Below the pieces are notes generated by a model. It was not told the origin of the DNA. It did not search any database and saw only the letters and a list, made by a program, of their open reading frames with translations. The position numbers were made by a program, and so were the translations under genes. Shown here piece by piece: positions 7,689 to 15,561 of a DNA stretch of 52,060 nucleotides; position 1 is the stretch's first letter, and each line of letters opens with the position of its first letter. The DNA is from Pelotomaculum sp. UBA1371 (GTDB lineage Bacteria > Bacillota > Desulfotomaculia > Desulfotomaculales > Pelotomaculaceae), in contig DBRJ01000027.1 in NCBI GenBank assembly GCA_002305915.1, forward strand, positions 84,446 through 136,505, read 5' to 3'.

Positions 7689-7730
7689 TTGACATTTTTT
7701 TATTTCTTGATATAAGTAATATTGATTACT
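7689..7730 (+). promoter_or_regulatory. Promoter with Fur/Zur-type operator
   Basis: TTGACA (7689-7694) and TATAAG (7711-7716) are 16 bp apart. The perfect dyad AGTAAT-ATTG-ATTACT (7715-7730) overlaps the -10 and extends over the start point. The AT-rich dyad resembles Fur-superfamily boxes (Zur boxes have a TAATNATTA core). It lies directly before the fur-like gene, so autoregulation and control of znuACB are likely. Confidence 0.65.
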
Positions 7731-7764
7731 AATTAAGAATAATTATTGTTTAGGGGGCGAGTCC

Positions 7765-8193
7765 TTGAAGGAAGAGCATCTCATTGAAAGGCTGCGGATG
7801 AACGGATATAAAATAACACCCCAGCGTCAGGAAATCCTCAAGGCTATTCTTTCCTGTTCTGTGCCTCAGAGCGCCGAGGAAATTCACCAAAAAGTCACTG
7901 TAAAGCACCCGAACATTAGCCTGGACACGGTTTACCGTAACTTAAATGTTCTTTTGAGCATTGATCTGATTTGCAAATTTAACTACAAGGAGGGAAAAAG
8001 CAGCTATGAAATAAACAAAGGAAACAGTCACCATCATCATCTTGTCTGTTTAAAATGCGGCGCCGCGGAGCCTGTTGATTTCTGTCCGCTTAAATATTTT
8101 GATCAGAAAAAATTTTTGAAAGAAAAAGACTTTGAAATTAAGGAACACCGTTTCGAAATCTATGGATATTGCGCCGACTGCAAAAACAATTGA
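7765..8193 (+). CDS. Fur-family metal regulator, probably Zur
   Basis: 142 residues. A winged-helix DNA-binding domain spans about 1-80 (RMNGYKITPQRQEIL.., NISLDTVYRNLNVL). The dimerisation/metal domain has the SHHHHLVCLKCGA segment and a second CADC pair at the C-terminus, giving two CxxC motifs for structural zinc. The position in front of znuA, znuC and znuB points to zinc (Zur) rather than iron or peroxide sensing, which is an inference from context. Start: TTG at 7765 after TAGGGGGCG. The znuA gene follows within 30 bases, so the repressor and the transporter share one operon. Confidence 0.85.
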   Translation: MKEEHLIERLRMNGYKITPQRQEILKAILSCSVPQSAEEIHQKVTVKHPNISLDTVYRNLNVLLSIDLICKFNYKEGKSSYEINKGNSHHHHLVCLKCGAAEPVDFCPLKYFDQKKFLKEKDFEIKEHRFEIYGYCADCKNN

Positions 8194-8222
8194 CCTGCAA
8201 GTATGATAGGGGGTTTTGGTCC

Positions 8223-9323
8223 GTGTTCCGTTATTTTGTTGCGAAAAGGGAGCGTGAAAAGCCTCTGCAAAATCCTGCCGGGCCGGTACGCAGCACCTTC
8301 ACCGGGTTTTGCGCTGCTGTCACCGCTCTGTTATTGATCGTGGCCTGTTTGTTTTTTTCCGGTTGCGCCGGACAAAAAGAGACACCGGCAAGCAATTCCC
8401 CGGACTTTCAGCCGGTCAAAGTTTTTTGTACAATCTACCCGCTCTATGATTTTGCCAAAAACATCGGCAAGGATAAAATAGATCTTTCCTGCCTGGTGCC
8501 GCCCGGCACGGAACCCCATGAGTGGGAACCTACACCCAGGGACCTGGCGTCAATTCAGGAAGCCAATCTTTTTGTGTATTGCGGGGCCGGCATGGAAAGC
8601 TGGGTTGATAAGGTGCTGAATGTGGTCGCCGGACCGGAGTTGAACATCGTGAACGCCAGCCGGGGTATCCAGTTGATATCCGGTCAGGGGGAAGAAGATG
8701 AAGCCGGCGTCAAACAACAGAACAGCGGCGATACTTCTGAAGACCAGGTTGCTCTCAATATCTCCGGAGACGTGCGGGAAGATCATTCAGCAGTAGACCC
8801 GCATATCTGGGTGGACCCCGTAAACGCTATGAAAATGGTTGAAAATATCGCTGCCGGCTTGGTCCAGGCCGACCCCGCCAACAAGCTTTTTTATGAAACC
8901 AATGCCCGGGAGTATTTGAACGAACTGGAAGCCCTCCATAACGATTACCGCAACGGGCTGGCCCGTACCACACACAGGGAATTTATAACCTCCCATGCAG
9001 CTTTCGGCTACCTGGCCAAGCGCTACGGCCTGGTCCAGGTGCCCATCAGGGGACTTTCCCCTGAAGTTGAACCGGCCCCGGCACGGATGGCTGAAATAAT
9101 TAAGCTGATTAACGAAAAAAGGATCCGCTATATTTTCTTTGAAACACTGGTGAGCCCCAAAGTATCGCAAATCATTGCGGGTGAAGCCGGCGCCGGAACT
9201 CTGGTTCTAAACCCCCTGGGTAATCTCACAACGGACGAAATAGATGCCGGCAAGGATTACCTGACGGTGATGCGGGAGAACCTTGTAAATTTACAGAAAG
9301 CACTTGAGGTGGCGGAATCATGA
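8223..9323 (+). CDS. znuA: Zinc/manganese ABC transporter binding lipoprotein
   Basis: A cluster A-I (ZnuA/TroA-like) solute-binding lipoprotein of about 366 residues. A signal peptide and lipobox (CLFFSGC, Cys near residue 46) anchor it to the outside of the membrane. The mature part carries the metal-ligand motifs PPGTEPHEWEP (His), DPHIWVDP (His), FITSHAAFGYLAKRYG (His) and a C-terminal acidic ligand region. Between the first two lies an acidic insert (GEEDEAGVKQQNSGDTSEDQ) in the place of the His-rich loop of ZnuA. I chose GTG at 8223 because AGGGGG lies about 10 bases upstream. An upstream TTG at 8169 inside fur would add 18 residues before the signal peptide. Its TGA overlaps the ATG of znuC. 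Confidence 0.9.
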   Translation: MFRYFVAKREREKPLQNPAGPVRSTFTGFCAAVTALLLIVACLFFSGCAGQKETPASNSPDFQPVKVFCTIYPLYDFAKNIGKDKIDLSCLVPPGTEPHEWEPTPRDLASIQEANLFVYCGAGMESWVDKVLNVVAGPELNIVNASRGIQLISGQGEEDEAGVKQQNSGDTSEDQVALNISGDVREDHSAVDPHIWVDPVNAMKMVENIAAGLVQADPANKLFYETNAREYLNELEALHNDYRNGLARTTHREFITSHAAFGYLAKRYGLVQVPIRGLSPEVEPAPARMAEIIKLINEKRIRYIFFETLVSPKVSQIIAGEAGAGTLVLNPLGNLTTDEIDAGKDYLTVMRENLVNLQKALEVAES

Positions 9324-10054
9324 ACACTGTCAGGCCTGTTTTGGAAATAGAAAACGTCAGTTTCAGCTATGGCTGTCACCCTGTCCTGGAAGGGATTAGT
9401 CTGTCTGTGAAGCCCGGCGAATCCGTAGGGATAACCGGCCCTAACGGGGCCGGTAAAAGCACCTTGCTGAAACTTGTTGTGGGCCTTTTGATGCCTGCCA
9501 GCGGCAGCATCAAATTATTCGGCCGGCCCCTGAAAGATTTCAAAGAACACGGAAGGTTGAGTTATGTTTCCCAGAAGGCCGGTTTCATCAATAGCAGCTT
9601 TCCCTCCACTGTGGAAGAGGTCGTTCTGGCCGGGCGCATCTCCCGGCGGGGACTCTTTCGATATTTTAACAGGGAGGACCGTTCCATTGCCCGGAAGGCT
9701 CTGGGGGAGGTAGGCATGGCTGAGCACCTTCATAAACCCATCGGCTCCCTTTCGGGCGGGCAGCAGCAGCGCGTGTTCATTGCCCGGGCCCTGGCAGGGC
9801 ACCCGGAACTGCTGCTCCTGGACGAACCAACGGCTGGTATGGACCCGGAAAATCAGGCCCGCTTTTATTCCCTTTTAAAAGCTCTGGTCATTCAAAAAGG
9901 GCTTACCCTGATGCTTGTTTCCCACGACCTTGAAGCCATATCGACAATAGTGGACCGCCAGGTATGTCTTGACCGGCACCTTTGCTCCTGCTGTCATAAT
10001 TTGAGTGATTCTCCGCAGGGTGTGTCCTGCCGAAAAAGACTCTGGAGCGCTTGA
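9320..10054 (+). CDS. znuC: Zinc/manganese ABC transporter ATPase
   Basis: 244 residues, an ABC ATPase on the inner face of the membrane that powers metal import through ZnuB. Walker A is GPNGAGKST, the Q-loop is YVSQKAGF, the signature is LSGGQQQRVFIARALA, and Walker B is LLLLDEPTAGMD, followed by the switch His in LVSHDLEA. The C-terminal tail is Cys-rich (CLDRHLCSCCHN.., SCRKR), which is unusual and could add a metal-sensing site. Translationally coupled to znuA (ATGA overlap) and followed after 19 bp by znuB. Confidence 0.9.
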   Translation: MNTVRPVLEIENVSFSYGCHPVLEGISLSVKPGESVGITGPNGAGKSTLLKLVVGLLMPASGSIKLFGRPLKDFKEHGRLSYVSQKAGFINSSFPSTVEEVVLAGRISRRGLFRYFNREDRSIARKALGEVGMAEHLHKPIGSLSGGQQQRVFIARALAGHPELLLLDEPTAGMDPENQARFYSLLKALVIQKGLTLMLVSHDLEAISTIVDRQVCLDRHLCSCCHNLSDSPQGVSCRKRLWSA

Positions 10055-10073
10055 TTGACGGGAGGGAAAGCTC

Positions 10074-10928
10074 TTGGAAATATTTCATTATGGATATATG
10101 AACAGGGCAATTTTAATGGGTATTGTGGTTGGGATCACCTGCCCGGTGATCGGCCTGTTCATCGTGCTCAGGCGAATGTCCCTGATTGCCGACGCGCTAT
10201 CCCACATCTCGCTGGCGGGAGTCGCCGCAGGCCTGTTGACCGGCGCCCACCCCGTGCTTTCCGCCTCCCTTTTTTCTGTTTGCGGCGCTTTCCTGATTGA
10301 AAAGCTGAGGGAGAATTACCGGACCTATTCCGAGCTTTCCATTGCCATTATCCTGTCTTCGGGGCTGGCCCTGGCAGCTGTTCTACTGAGCCTGGGTAAG
10401 GGCTTTAATACCAGCATCCTCAGCTATCTTTTCGGCAGCATCATCTTAATTGATGATAAGGATTTCCGTCTAATCGCCTGGATCGGTTTAGCCACCCTGG
10501 GCTTGATTGCGCTTTTTTTCAAAGAGCTTTATTTTATAACACTTGATGAGGATGCTGCAGCTTCCGCAGGTGTATCAGTCCGGGCCATAAGTATGGGTTT
10601 TACGGTACTGACGGCAATGGTCATCGCCATTTCCATGCGGGTGGTGGGAATTCTGCTGGTGTCTTCCCTGATGATCCTGCCGGTAGCCGGCGCCCTGCAG
10701 CTTGCCAGAAGCTTTAAGGAAGCTCTGTTCCTTTCCACGGGGTTAAGCCTGATTTCTGTTCTTATAGGGATTTTTGCCTCTTTTTATTTGAACCTCTCAC
10801 CCGGCGGCACCATCATTCTGTTTTCTGTTTGGGTCCTGCTGCTAATCCTGGCAGGTAAAAAAGCCGCCGCCAGTCTGCAAAGGAGGAAAAGCGCTGATAA
10901 AACCCGGGTTCGGAACACGAGTGTTTAA
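10074..10928 (+). CDS. znuB: Zinc/manganese ABC transporter permease
   Basis: 284 residues with about eight transmembrane helices, ABC-3 family permease. Typical segments are FIVLRRMSLIADALSHISLAGVA (the coupling region DALSH), YTLDEDAAASAGV-like text (FITLDEDAAASAGVSVRA), and GILLVSSLMILPVAGALQLA. It forms the pore for metal delivered by ZnuA. Start: TTG at 10074, eight bases after GGGAGGG. Last gene of the fur-znuACB operon. The next promoter begins about 45 bp downstream. Confidence 0.9.
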   Translation: MEIFHYGYMNRAILMGIVVGITCPVIGLFIVLRRMSLIADALSHISLAGVAAGLLTGAHPVLSASLFSVCGAFLIEKLRENYRTYSELSIAIILSSGLALAAVLLSLGKGFNTSILSYLFGSIILIDDKDFRLIAWIGLATLGLIALFFKELYFITLDEDAAASAGVSVRAISMGFTVLTAMVIAISMRVVGILLVSSLMILPVAGALQLARSFKEALFLSTGLSLISVLIGIFASFYLNLSPGGTIILFSVWVLLLILAGKKAAASLQRRKSADKTRVRNTSV

Positions 10929-10973
10929 TTCAACAGCTATCTATAAACAATTAAACATAAAAAACATTAACCG

Positions 10974-11002
10974 TTGACACCTACTGGTATAATTGATACA
11001 CT
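10974..11002 (+). promoter_or_regulatory. Promoter of the homocysteine operon
   Basis: TTGACA (10974-10979) is followed 17 bp later by TACACT (10997-11002). A better-looking TATAAT (10988-10993) is too close to this -35. Either -10 puts the transcript start just upstream of the SAM riboswitch. Confidence 0.6.
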
Positions 11003-11034
11003 AGGGTTTAAGGCAACTAAAATTTTATCCATTG

Positions 11035-11154
11035 CTCTTATCCGGAGTGGCGGAGGGACTGGCCCAATGAAGCCCGGCAACCGTTGAGAAGAACGACTTC
11101 TCAAAATGGTGCTAATTCCAGCAGGAGATATTTTCTTCTGGCAGATAAGGGGAG
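11035..11154 (+). promoter_or_regulatory. SAM-I (S-box) riboswitch
   Basis: The aptamer is recognisable by its conserved words: CTTATCCGGAGTGGCGGAGG, then GGCCCAATGAAGCCCGGCAACC (P2 and kink-turn region), a variable hairpin GAGAAGAACGACTTCTC, then GGTGCTAATTCCAGCAG and the closing P1 strand GATAAGGGGAG. P1 pairs CTCTTATC (11035-11042) with GATAAGGGGAG (11144-11154). S-boxes bind S-adenosylmethionine and switch off methionine or cysteine genes, usually by a terminator. One follows at 11172-11195. It precedes the homocysteine genes, which fits perfectly. Confidence 0.95.
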
Positions 11155-11171
11155 AAGTTTAACTTTTCTGG

Positions 11172-11199
11172 CCTCTTCTGTTTGAAGAGGTTTTCAATT
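11172..11199 (+). terminator. Riboswitch-controlled terminator
   Basis: CCTCTTC (11172-11178) pairs with GAAGAGG (11184-11190), followed by TTTTCAATTTG. As the expression platform of the S-box it would end transcription when SAM is bound. Confidence 0.85.
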
Positions 11200-11244
11200 T
11201 GTTAAAAGCGGGAAGAGCAAAAACAAGGGAGGTATGGTTAAACA

Positions 11245-12450
11245 ATGGCAATTGAAAGAACCTACGCCGAGATTAATGAAAAAATCAAATCCGGCAAGGC
11301 GGTAGTACTCACTGCCGAAGAGGTCCTCTCTCTGGTGGAGGAAAAGGGCGTCTCCGGGGCCGCCCGGCAGGTGGACGTGGTTACCACGGGAACGTTCAGC
11401 GCTATGTGCTCCTCCGGCGTCTTCCTGAACTTTGGACACCCCAAACCCCGCATCAGAATGCAAAAAGTGTGGCTTAACGGGATTCCGGCTTACAGCGGGA
11501 TCGCCGCCGTGGACGCCTACCTCGGCGCTACCGAACTCCCCGAGGACGACCCCTGCAACAGCAATTACCCGGGCGAATTCCGTTACGGAGGCGGGCATGT
11601 TATCCATGACCTTGTGGCCCGCAAGCCGATCAAGCTGGAAGCAGTTTCCTACGGAACCGACTGCTACCCCCGCCGGGAGCTGGAAACCTGCATCACCCTG
11701 GACGACATCAACGAGGCCACACTCTTCAATCCGCGCAACGCTTACCAGAACTACAACTGTGCGGTAAACCTGAGCGACCGGACCATCTATACTTATCTGG
11801 GGATGTTGAAACCCGGCCTGGGCAACGCCCACTATTGCAGCGCCGGCCAATTGAGCCCGCTCCTGAACGACCCGTACTTTCTAACCATCGGAATCGGCAC
11901 CAGGATTTTCCTGGGCGGCGGTACCGGCTACGTAGCCTGGAGCGGAACACAGCACTTCCCCGGCATCCAGGAGGACGGGCAGGGAAACAGCTACGGGCCG
12001 GCAGGAGGTACCCTTTCTCTGATTGGGGATTTAAAACAGATGAAGCCCAACTGGCTGGTTGGAGCAAGTATTCTGGGCTATGGAGCCACGCTGATGGTAG
12101 GAATCGGAATTCCCATTCCCATTCTCAACGAGGAGGTAATGCGCTGCGTCTCGGTAAGCGACAGCGACCTGTATGCTCCCGTGGTGGATTACAGTGAGGC
12201 CTACGGCCAACGCATTCCCGGCAACCTGGGCTACGTCAGCTACGCCCAGCTGAAATCCGGCAAGATCTCCGTCAACGGCAGGGAAGTGCCCACTGCTCCC
12301 CTGTCCAGCTACCCCAAGGCCAGGGAAATAGCCGGAATCCTCAAGCAGTGGATTGAAAAAGGGGAGTTCTGCCTGACCGAACCGGTGAAACTGCTCCCTT
12401 CCTGCAAGGACGGCATTACTGCCAGGACACTGGAAATAAAAGGCACCTAA
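11245..12450 (+). CDS. Homocysteine biosynthesis protein (COG1900/DUF39)
   Basis: 401 residues, HcyBio family. In methanogens COG1900 proteins, with a partner ferredoxin, are needed to make homocysteine from aspartate semialdehyde and sulfide without O-acylhomoserine intermediates (established for Methanosarcina MA1821/MA1822). Conserved stretches seen here are TTGTFSAMCSSGVFLNFGH (with a conserved Cys), GGGHVIHDLVARKPIKLEA, GIGTRIFLGGGTGYVAWSGTQH and VGASILGYGATLMVGIGIPIP. Start: ATG at 11245 with AGGGAGGT upstream. It is the first gene after the SAM riboswitch, so methionine status controls it. The NIL/ferredoxin partner and the COG2122 protein follow. Confidence 0.9.
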   Translation: MAIERTYAEINEKIKSGKAVVLTAEEVLSLVEEKGVSGAARQVDVVTTGTFSAMCSSGVFLNFGHPKPRIRMQKVWLNGIPAYSGIAAVDAYLGATELPEDDPCNSNYPGEFRYGGGHVIHDLVARKPIKLEAVSYGTDCYPRRELETCITLDDINEATLFNPRNAYQNYNCAVNLSDRTIYTYLGMLKPGLGNAHYCSAGQLSPLLNDPYFLTIGIGTRIFLGGGTGYVAWSGTQHFPGIQEDGQGNSYGPAGGTLSLIGDLKQMKPNWLVGASILGYGATLMVGIGIPIPILNEEVMRCVSVSDSDLYAPVVDYSEAYGQRIPGNLGYVSYAQLKSGKISVNGREVPTAPLSSYPKAREIAGILKQWIEKGEFCLTEPVKLLPSCKDGITARTLEIKGT

Positions 12451-12719
12451 GTTTGTAATAACTCCCGGGACTGGTGGAGATTTCTCCGGCGGGATGGTCC
12501 ACCGTCCCGCCCGGACCAAAAAAAACAATTCTATCCAGCCTGATCATAGAATTTTCACCATTCCGCCGGCGCCGCTTCATTGGCATGATGTCTAAGTAGA
12601 AATATGTTTATTTAAAGAAAGGAACGGCTTTTAGTGTGTTCTCAACAACAACCGGCCGCCTTAGGGCAGTTAAGCCCGCATTGCAGGCAGAGGGTCAGAA
12701 CAGAAAGGAAGTGAACGGC
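12451..12719 (+). other. Gap with a GC-rich hairpin inside the homocysteine operon
   Basis: A 270-bp gap. GGCGGGA and TCCCGCC (about 12489-12514) form a strong hairpin without a T-run, so it may stabilise or process mRNA rather than terminate. An open frame starts at a GTG at 12636, but the domain-supported start is at 12720. Confidence 0.45.
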
Positions 12720-13121
12720 TTGGCGCCGAAAAGAATCGTCCTGCGCTTCGGCAAGGATATATCCGATAAACCCATAATATATTATCTGGTCAAGGACTAC
12801 GATCTGGTGATCAACATTCTAAAGGCCAACGTCAATCCCAATAAAGAAGGAACGCTGGTTCTGGAGCTTAGCGGGGAAAACTACGACAAAGGAATCGAGT
12901 TTTTAATAAGCCAGGGTGTTACGGTGCAGCCCCTGGCCGAAGAAGTCTTCCGCAATGAGGAAAGATGCACCAGCTGCGGCGCCTGCACCGGTATCTGCCC
13001 CACCGGCGCCCTGCACCTGGAGAGGCCTTCAATGGAAGTTAAATTTGACAGCGATCACTGCATCGTCTGCCAGATTTGCGTCAAAGTCTGCCCACTTAAG
13101 GCCATGGAGGTCAGGTTTTAA
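12720..13121 (+). CDS. NIL-domain ferredoxin, homocysteine synthesis partner
   Basis: 134 residues. Residues 1-75 are a NIL domain (RIVLRFGKDISDKPIIYYLVKDYDLVINILKANV, read in parts), as found at the end of MetN. Then come two 4Fe-4S motifs: CTSCGACTGICPTGAL and CIVCQICVKVCPLKAM. This is the architecture of the ferredoxin that pairs with COG1900 in the anaerobic homocysteine pathway. TTG at 12720 follows AAGGAAGTGA. GTG at 12711 or 12636 are alternatives that add non-conserved residues. The stop is one base before the TTG start of the next gene, so the two are coupled. Confidence 0.9.
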   Translation: MAPKRIVLRFGKDISDKPIIYYLVKDYDLVINILKANVNPNKEGTLVLELSGENYDKGIEFLISQGVTVQPLAEEVFRNEERCTSCGACTGICPTGALHLERPSMEVKFDSDHCIVCQICVKVCPLKAMEVRF

Positions 13122-13122
13122 A

Positions 13123-13869
13123 TTGGAGTATCAGGACCGTTCCTACCGGCAAACATTCCGCCAGGATGATCTGGTTCATTTCCAGGTGATCGTAGGCCAG
13201 ACCGACCTGGACATCGGGGTGCGCCGGGAGAGGTTTTCCCCGGAAATGGCCCGCTGGGTGGAAGAGCTGGTGCGCAGGCAAAGGGAGTTTCTGGAAAAGT
13301 ATATCGAGGAGCACCCCGCCTTCCTCCATGCCCTCTCCCCCTGCGAGTTGAAGCCGGGCGCCCCGTCCATGGCGGTTGAGATGGCCGGCGCGGCCCGCCT
13401 GGCCGGGGTCGGCCCTATGGCTGCCGTGGCCGGAGCATTTGCCCAGTATGTAGGCCGGGCCCTGTCCAGGCGGACAAAGGATGTCATTGTGGAGAACGGC
13501 GGAGACATTTACCTGCGCAGCACCAGGCAGCGCCGGGTTGGAATTTTTGCGGGCAAATCCCCCCTCTCCAACCGCCTGGCCCTGGAAATCAGGCCGGAGC
13601 ACACCCCGCTGGCAATCTGCACCTCATCGGGTACCGTGGGTCCGTCCCTCAGCTTCGGCAGGGCGGACGCAGCGGTGGTCCTCTCCCCTTCCGCCCCCCT
13701 GGCTGATGCGGTGGCCACCGCAGCCGGCAACATGGTCCAGGAGCGGGAAGAGGTTCAAAAAGCAGCGGAGTTCGCCCTTTCCATAAAGGGTATAACGGGG
13801 GCGGTTATTATCAAGGCCGACCGTCTCGCCGCGTGCGGAGAGCTCAAGCTGGTGCCCCTGGTAACTTAA
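13123..13869 (+). CDS. UPF0280 (COG2122) protein, sulfide assimilation
   Basis: 248 residues, ApbE-like fold of the UPF0280 family. Visible motifs: MAAVAGAFAQYVGRAL, DVIVENGGDIYLRS, VGIFAGKSPLSNRLAL, CTSSGTVGPSLSFGRADAAVVLSPSAPLADAVATAAGN (read in parts). In Methanosarcina the COG2122 protein MA1715 aids sulfide use for homocysteine synthesis. The three-gene set here matches that pathway. Start: TTG at 13123, one base after the stop of the ferredoxin gene, with GGAGG about ten bases upstream. Closed by the terminator at 13882-13925. Confidence 0.85.
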   Translation: MEYQDRSYRQTFRQDDLVHFQVIVGQTDLDIGVRRERFSPEMARWVEELVRRQREFLEKYIEEHPAFLHALSPCELKPGAPSMAVEMAGAARLAGVGPMAAVAGAFAQYVGRALSRRTKDVIVENGGDIYLRSTRQRRVGIFAGKSPLSNRLALEIRPEHTPLAICTSSGTVGPSLSFGRADAAVVLSPSAPLADAVATAAGNMVQEREEVQKAAEFALSIKGITGAVIIKADRLAACGELKLVPLVT

Positions 13870-13881
13870 TTAATGACAGTG

Positions 13882-13927
13882 AACCGGGCCGGGGTCTGCC
13901 CCTCTTTGGCCCGGTTTTTATTTTTTT
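13882..13927 (+). terminator. Terminator of the homocysteine operon
   Basis: AACCGGGCC (13882-13890) pairs with GGCCCGGTT (13908-13916), followed by TTTATTTTTTT. It separates this operon from the convergent dinB pair. Confidence 0.9.
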
Positions 13928-14270
13928 AAACAGATTGACTCCGGGAGTGCTTCGTCCCCTGCTGAAACTTCCCGCAGGCCTGGCGGTGCGGGGCAATTCC
14001 CTCTGTAACCTGCTTCAGGCCTTCCCTGCCCACCTCTTTGAGCACATCCACCGCCTTCAGTTCCGCCGGAACCCTCCTGGCCAGGCCGGCATACCGGGGG
14101 AGCATGGCGGCACAGCCCGGCCTGACCTCGTCCCTGCCCACAATCCTGATTAAAAACTTGCAATCCGAACAGGTATGGGCCACCTTGTCCCGCATTTCCG
14201 GCAGCATCAGCCGGTGCCCCTCGTAGAGGAAATTCTTCCGGTAATAGTCACGGATGTTAGCCATGCCCAT
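13926..14270 (-). CDS. Small Cys-containing protein downstream of dinB
   Basis: 114 residues, family not recognised. The N-terminal half has four cysteines in HTCSDCKFL, RPGCAAM and later HRQACGKF, suggesting a small metal site. The C-terminus is basic and looks variable. Its ATG overlaps the last 14 bases of the polymerase gene, so it is translated with it, and it may assist in the DNA-damage response. That is inferred from the coupling only. Confidence 0.6.
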   Translation of the reverse strand: MGMANIRDYYRKNFLYEGHRLMLPEMRDKVAHTCSDCKFLIRIVGRDEVRPGCAAMLPRYAGLARRVPAELKAVDVLKEVGREGLKQVTEGIAPHRQACGKFQQGTKHSRSQSV

Positions 14271-15465
14271 TCTCTCCCTTCCGGTCCCGGAACACCCCTG
14301 CCGGGGTAAGGGAAACCGCCCTCAGGATGCTCTGCTCACCGAACCGGTCTTTAATCCAGTCGCAGGCGGCGTGCAGGCGGCGGGTCCTTTCCTTCTCCCC
14401 GAACAAATCCATTTGTTCCGGGGCATTTTTAACCAGCCCCCCCAGGGACACACCGATCATCCTGACCGGTTTCCAGGAAGGCCAGTGCCGGTGCAGCAAT
14501 TCCACAGCCACACGGTACACGTCAACGGCACAGGCGGTGGGCTGAGGCAGGGTGCGGGCGCGGGAAATCCATAAAAATTCTACATCCTTCAGGGTGAGGT
14601 TCACCGTCCTGCCGGAGTAGCCGCCCAAACGCACCCGCCGGCAGACGATTTCACACAACTCCAGAATAACCACTTCTATAACATCGTAGCCATAATAATC
14701 CCTGGACAGTGTAATCTGATGCCCGATTGATTTTACCCGTTCCAGGGAGCGGGGGTCAACGGGACTGTAATCGAGACCGTTTGCCGACAGGTGCAGGACG
14801 TGCCCCACCAGGCCGAACCTCTTCTGCAGCACCGGCAGGGGGTAGGCAGCAAGGTCTCCGATGGTCCGGATGTTTAAGTCCCGCAGCCTCTTCTCCAGGC
14901 GACTGCCCACTCCAAAGAGCTCCCGGACCGGCAGCGGCCACATTTTGGCCGGCACATCCGGCAGATCCAGAACGGTAAGACCATCGGGCTTCTGCATGCC
15001 GGCCGCCATTTTGGCCAGGAGCTTGTTCGGACCCACGCCGACACTGCACAACACGCCCACCTCATCTTTAATCCGGTTTTTCAACTGCAAAGCGATTTCC
15101 GGAGAGGAACCGAAAAGGTTGCCGCAGCCGGACACATCCAAAAAGGCCTCATCAATGGAAAAAGGCTCCACCAGCGGGCTGAAGTCCTTCATAATCCGGA
15201 CAATCCGGGTAGAGAAATCAACGTAATGGCTGTAGGCAGGCTTGAGAAAGATGCCTTCAGGGCAAAGGTCCCTGGCCTCCCCCACAGCCATGCCCGTTTT
15301 GATTCCCCAGGCCTTTGCTTCATAGGATGCCGCCAGGACAATGCCGTGGCGCTTGGCCGGGTCACCCCCCACGATGACCGGCTTTCCTTTAAGCCGGGGA
15401 TCCATGGCCTGGTGCACACTGGCATAAAAGGCATTCATATCAGCCAGCAGGATCGGGCAGCGCAC
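14257..15465 (-). CDS. dinB: Y-family DNA polymerase IV
   Basis: About 402 residues. The palm/fingers start with PILLADMNAFYASVHQAMDP (first metal-binding Asp in DMNAF), then VSGCG after EPFSIDEAFLD (catalytic Asp-Glu pair in SIDEAF). A helix-hairpin-helix follows (LFGVGSRLEKRLRDLNIRTIGDL), then the little-finger domain. It performs error-prone bypass of damaged DNA. Start: GTG at 15465, five bases after GGGGTGATG, gives the usual short N-terminus. ATG at 15471 is the alternative. A LexA-type box in its promoter indicates SOS control. The small gene at 13926 is coupled downstream. Confidence 0.9.
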   Translation of the reverse strand: MRCPILLADMNAFYASVHQAMDPRLKGKPVIVGGDPAKRHGIVLAASYEAKAWGIKTGMAVGEARDLCPEGIFLKPAYSHYVDFSTRIVRIMKDFSPLVEPFSIDEAFLDVSGCGNLFGSSPEIALQLKNRIKDEVGVLCSVGVGPNKLLAKMAAGMQKPDGLTVLDLPDVPAKMWPLPVRELFGVGSRLEKRLRDLNIRTIGDLAAYPLPVLQKRFGLVGHVLHLSANGLDYSPVDPRSLERVKSIGHQITLSRDYYGYDVIEVVILELCEIVCRRVRLGGYSGRTVNLTLKDVEFLWISRARTLPQPTACAVDVYRVAVELLHRHWPSWKPVRMIGVSLGGLVKNAPEQMDLFGEKERTRRLHAACDWIKDRFGEQSILRAVSLTPAGVFRDRKGENGHG

Positions 15466-15495
15466 AAGCATCACCCCAAACATTTGTTTGGCAAT

Positions 15496-15525
15496 ATTAT
15501 AGCCCGAACGCATGTTTGCGGTAAA
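15496..15525 (-). promoter_or_regulatory. dinB promoter with LexA (SOS) box
   Basis: On the minus strand TTTACC (15525-15520) and TATAAT (15501-15496) are 18 bp apart. Between them lies CAAACATGCGTTCG (15518-15505), one mismatch from the Gram-positive LexA consensus CGAAC-N4-GTTCG. A repressor bound here would block RNA polymerase directly. Confidence 0.8.
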
Positions 15526-15561
15526 GTGGTATATAAAGGTAAGGAGGGCATTTTCTGTCAA

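Noticed and set aside
11432..12528. Several long open frames opposite or offset to the COG1900 gene
   Set aside because: High-GC shadow frames; only the frame from 11245 has family motifs and a ribosome binding site.
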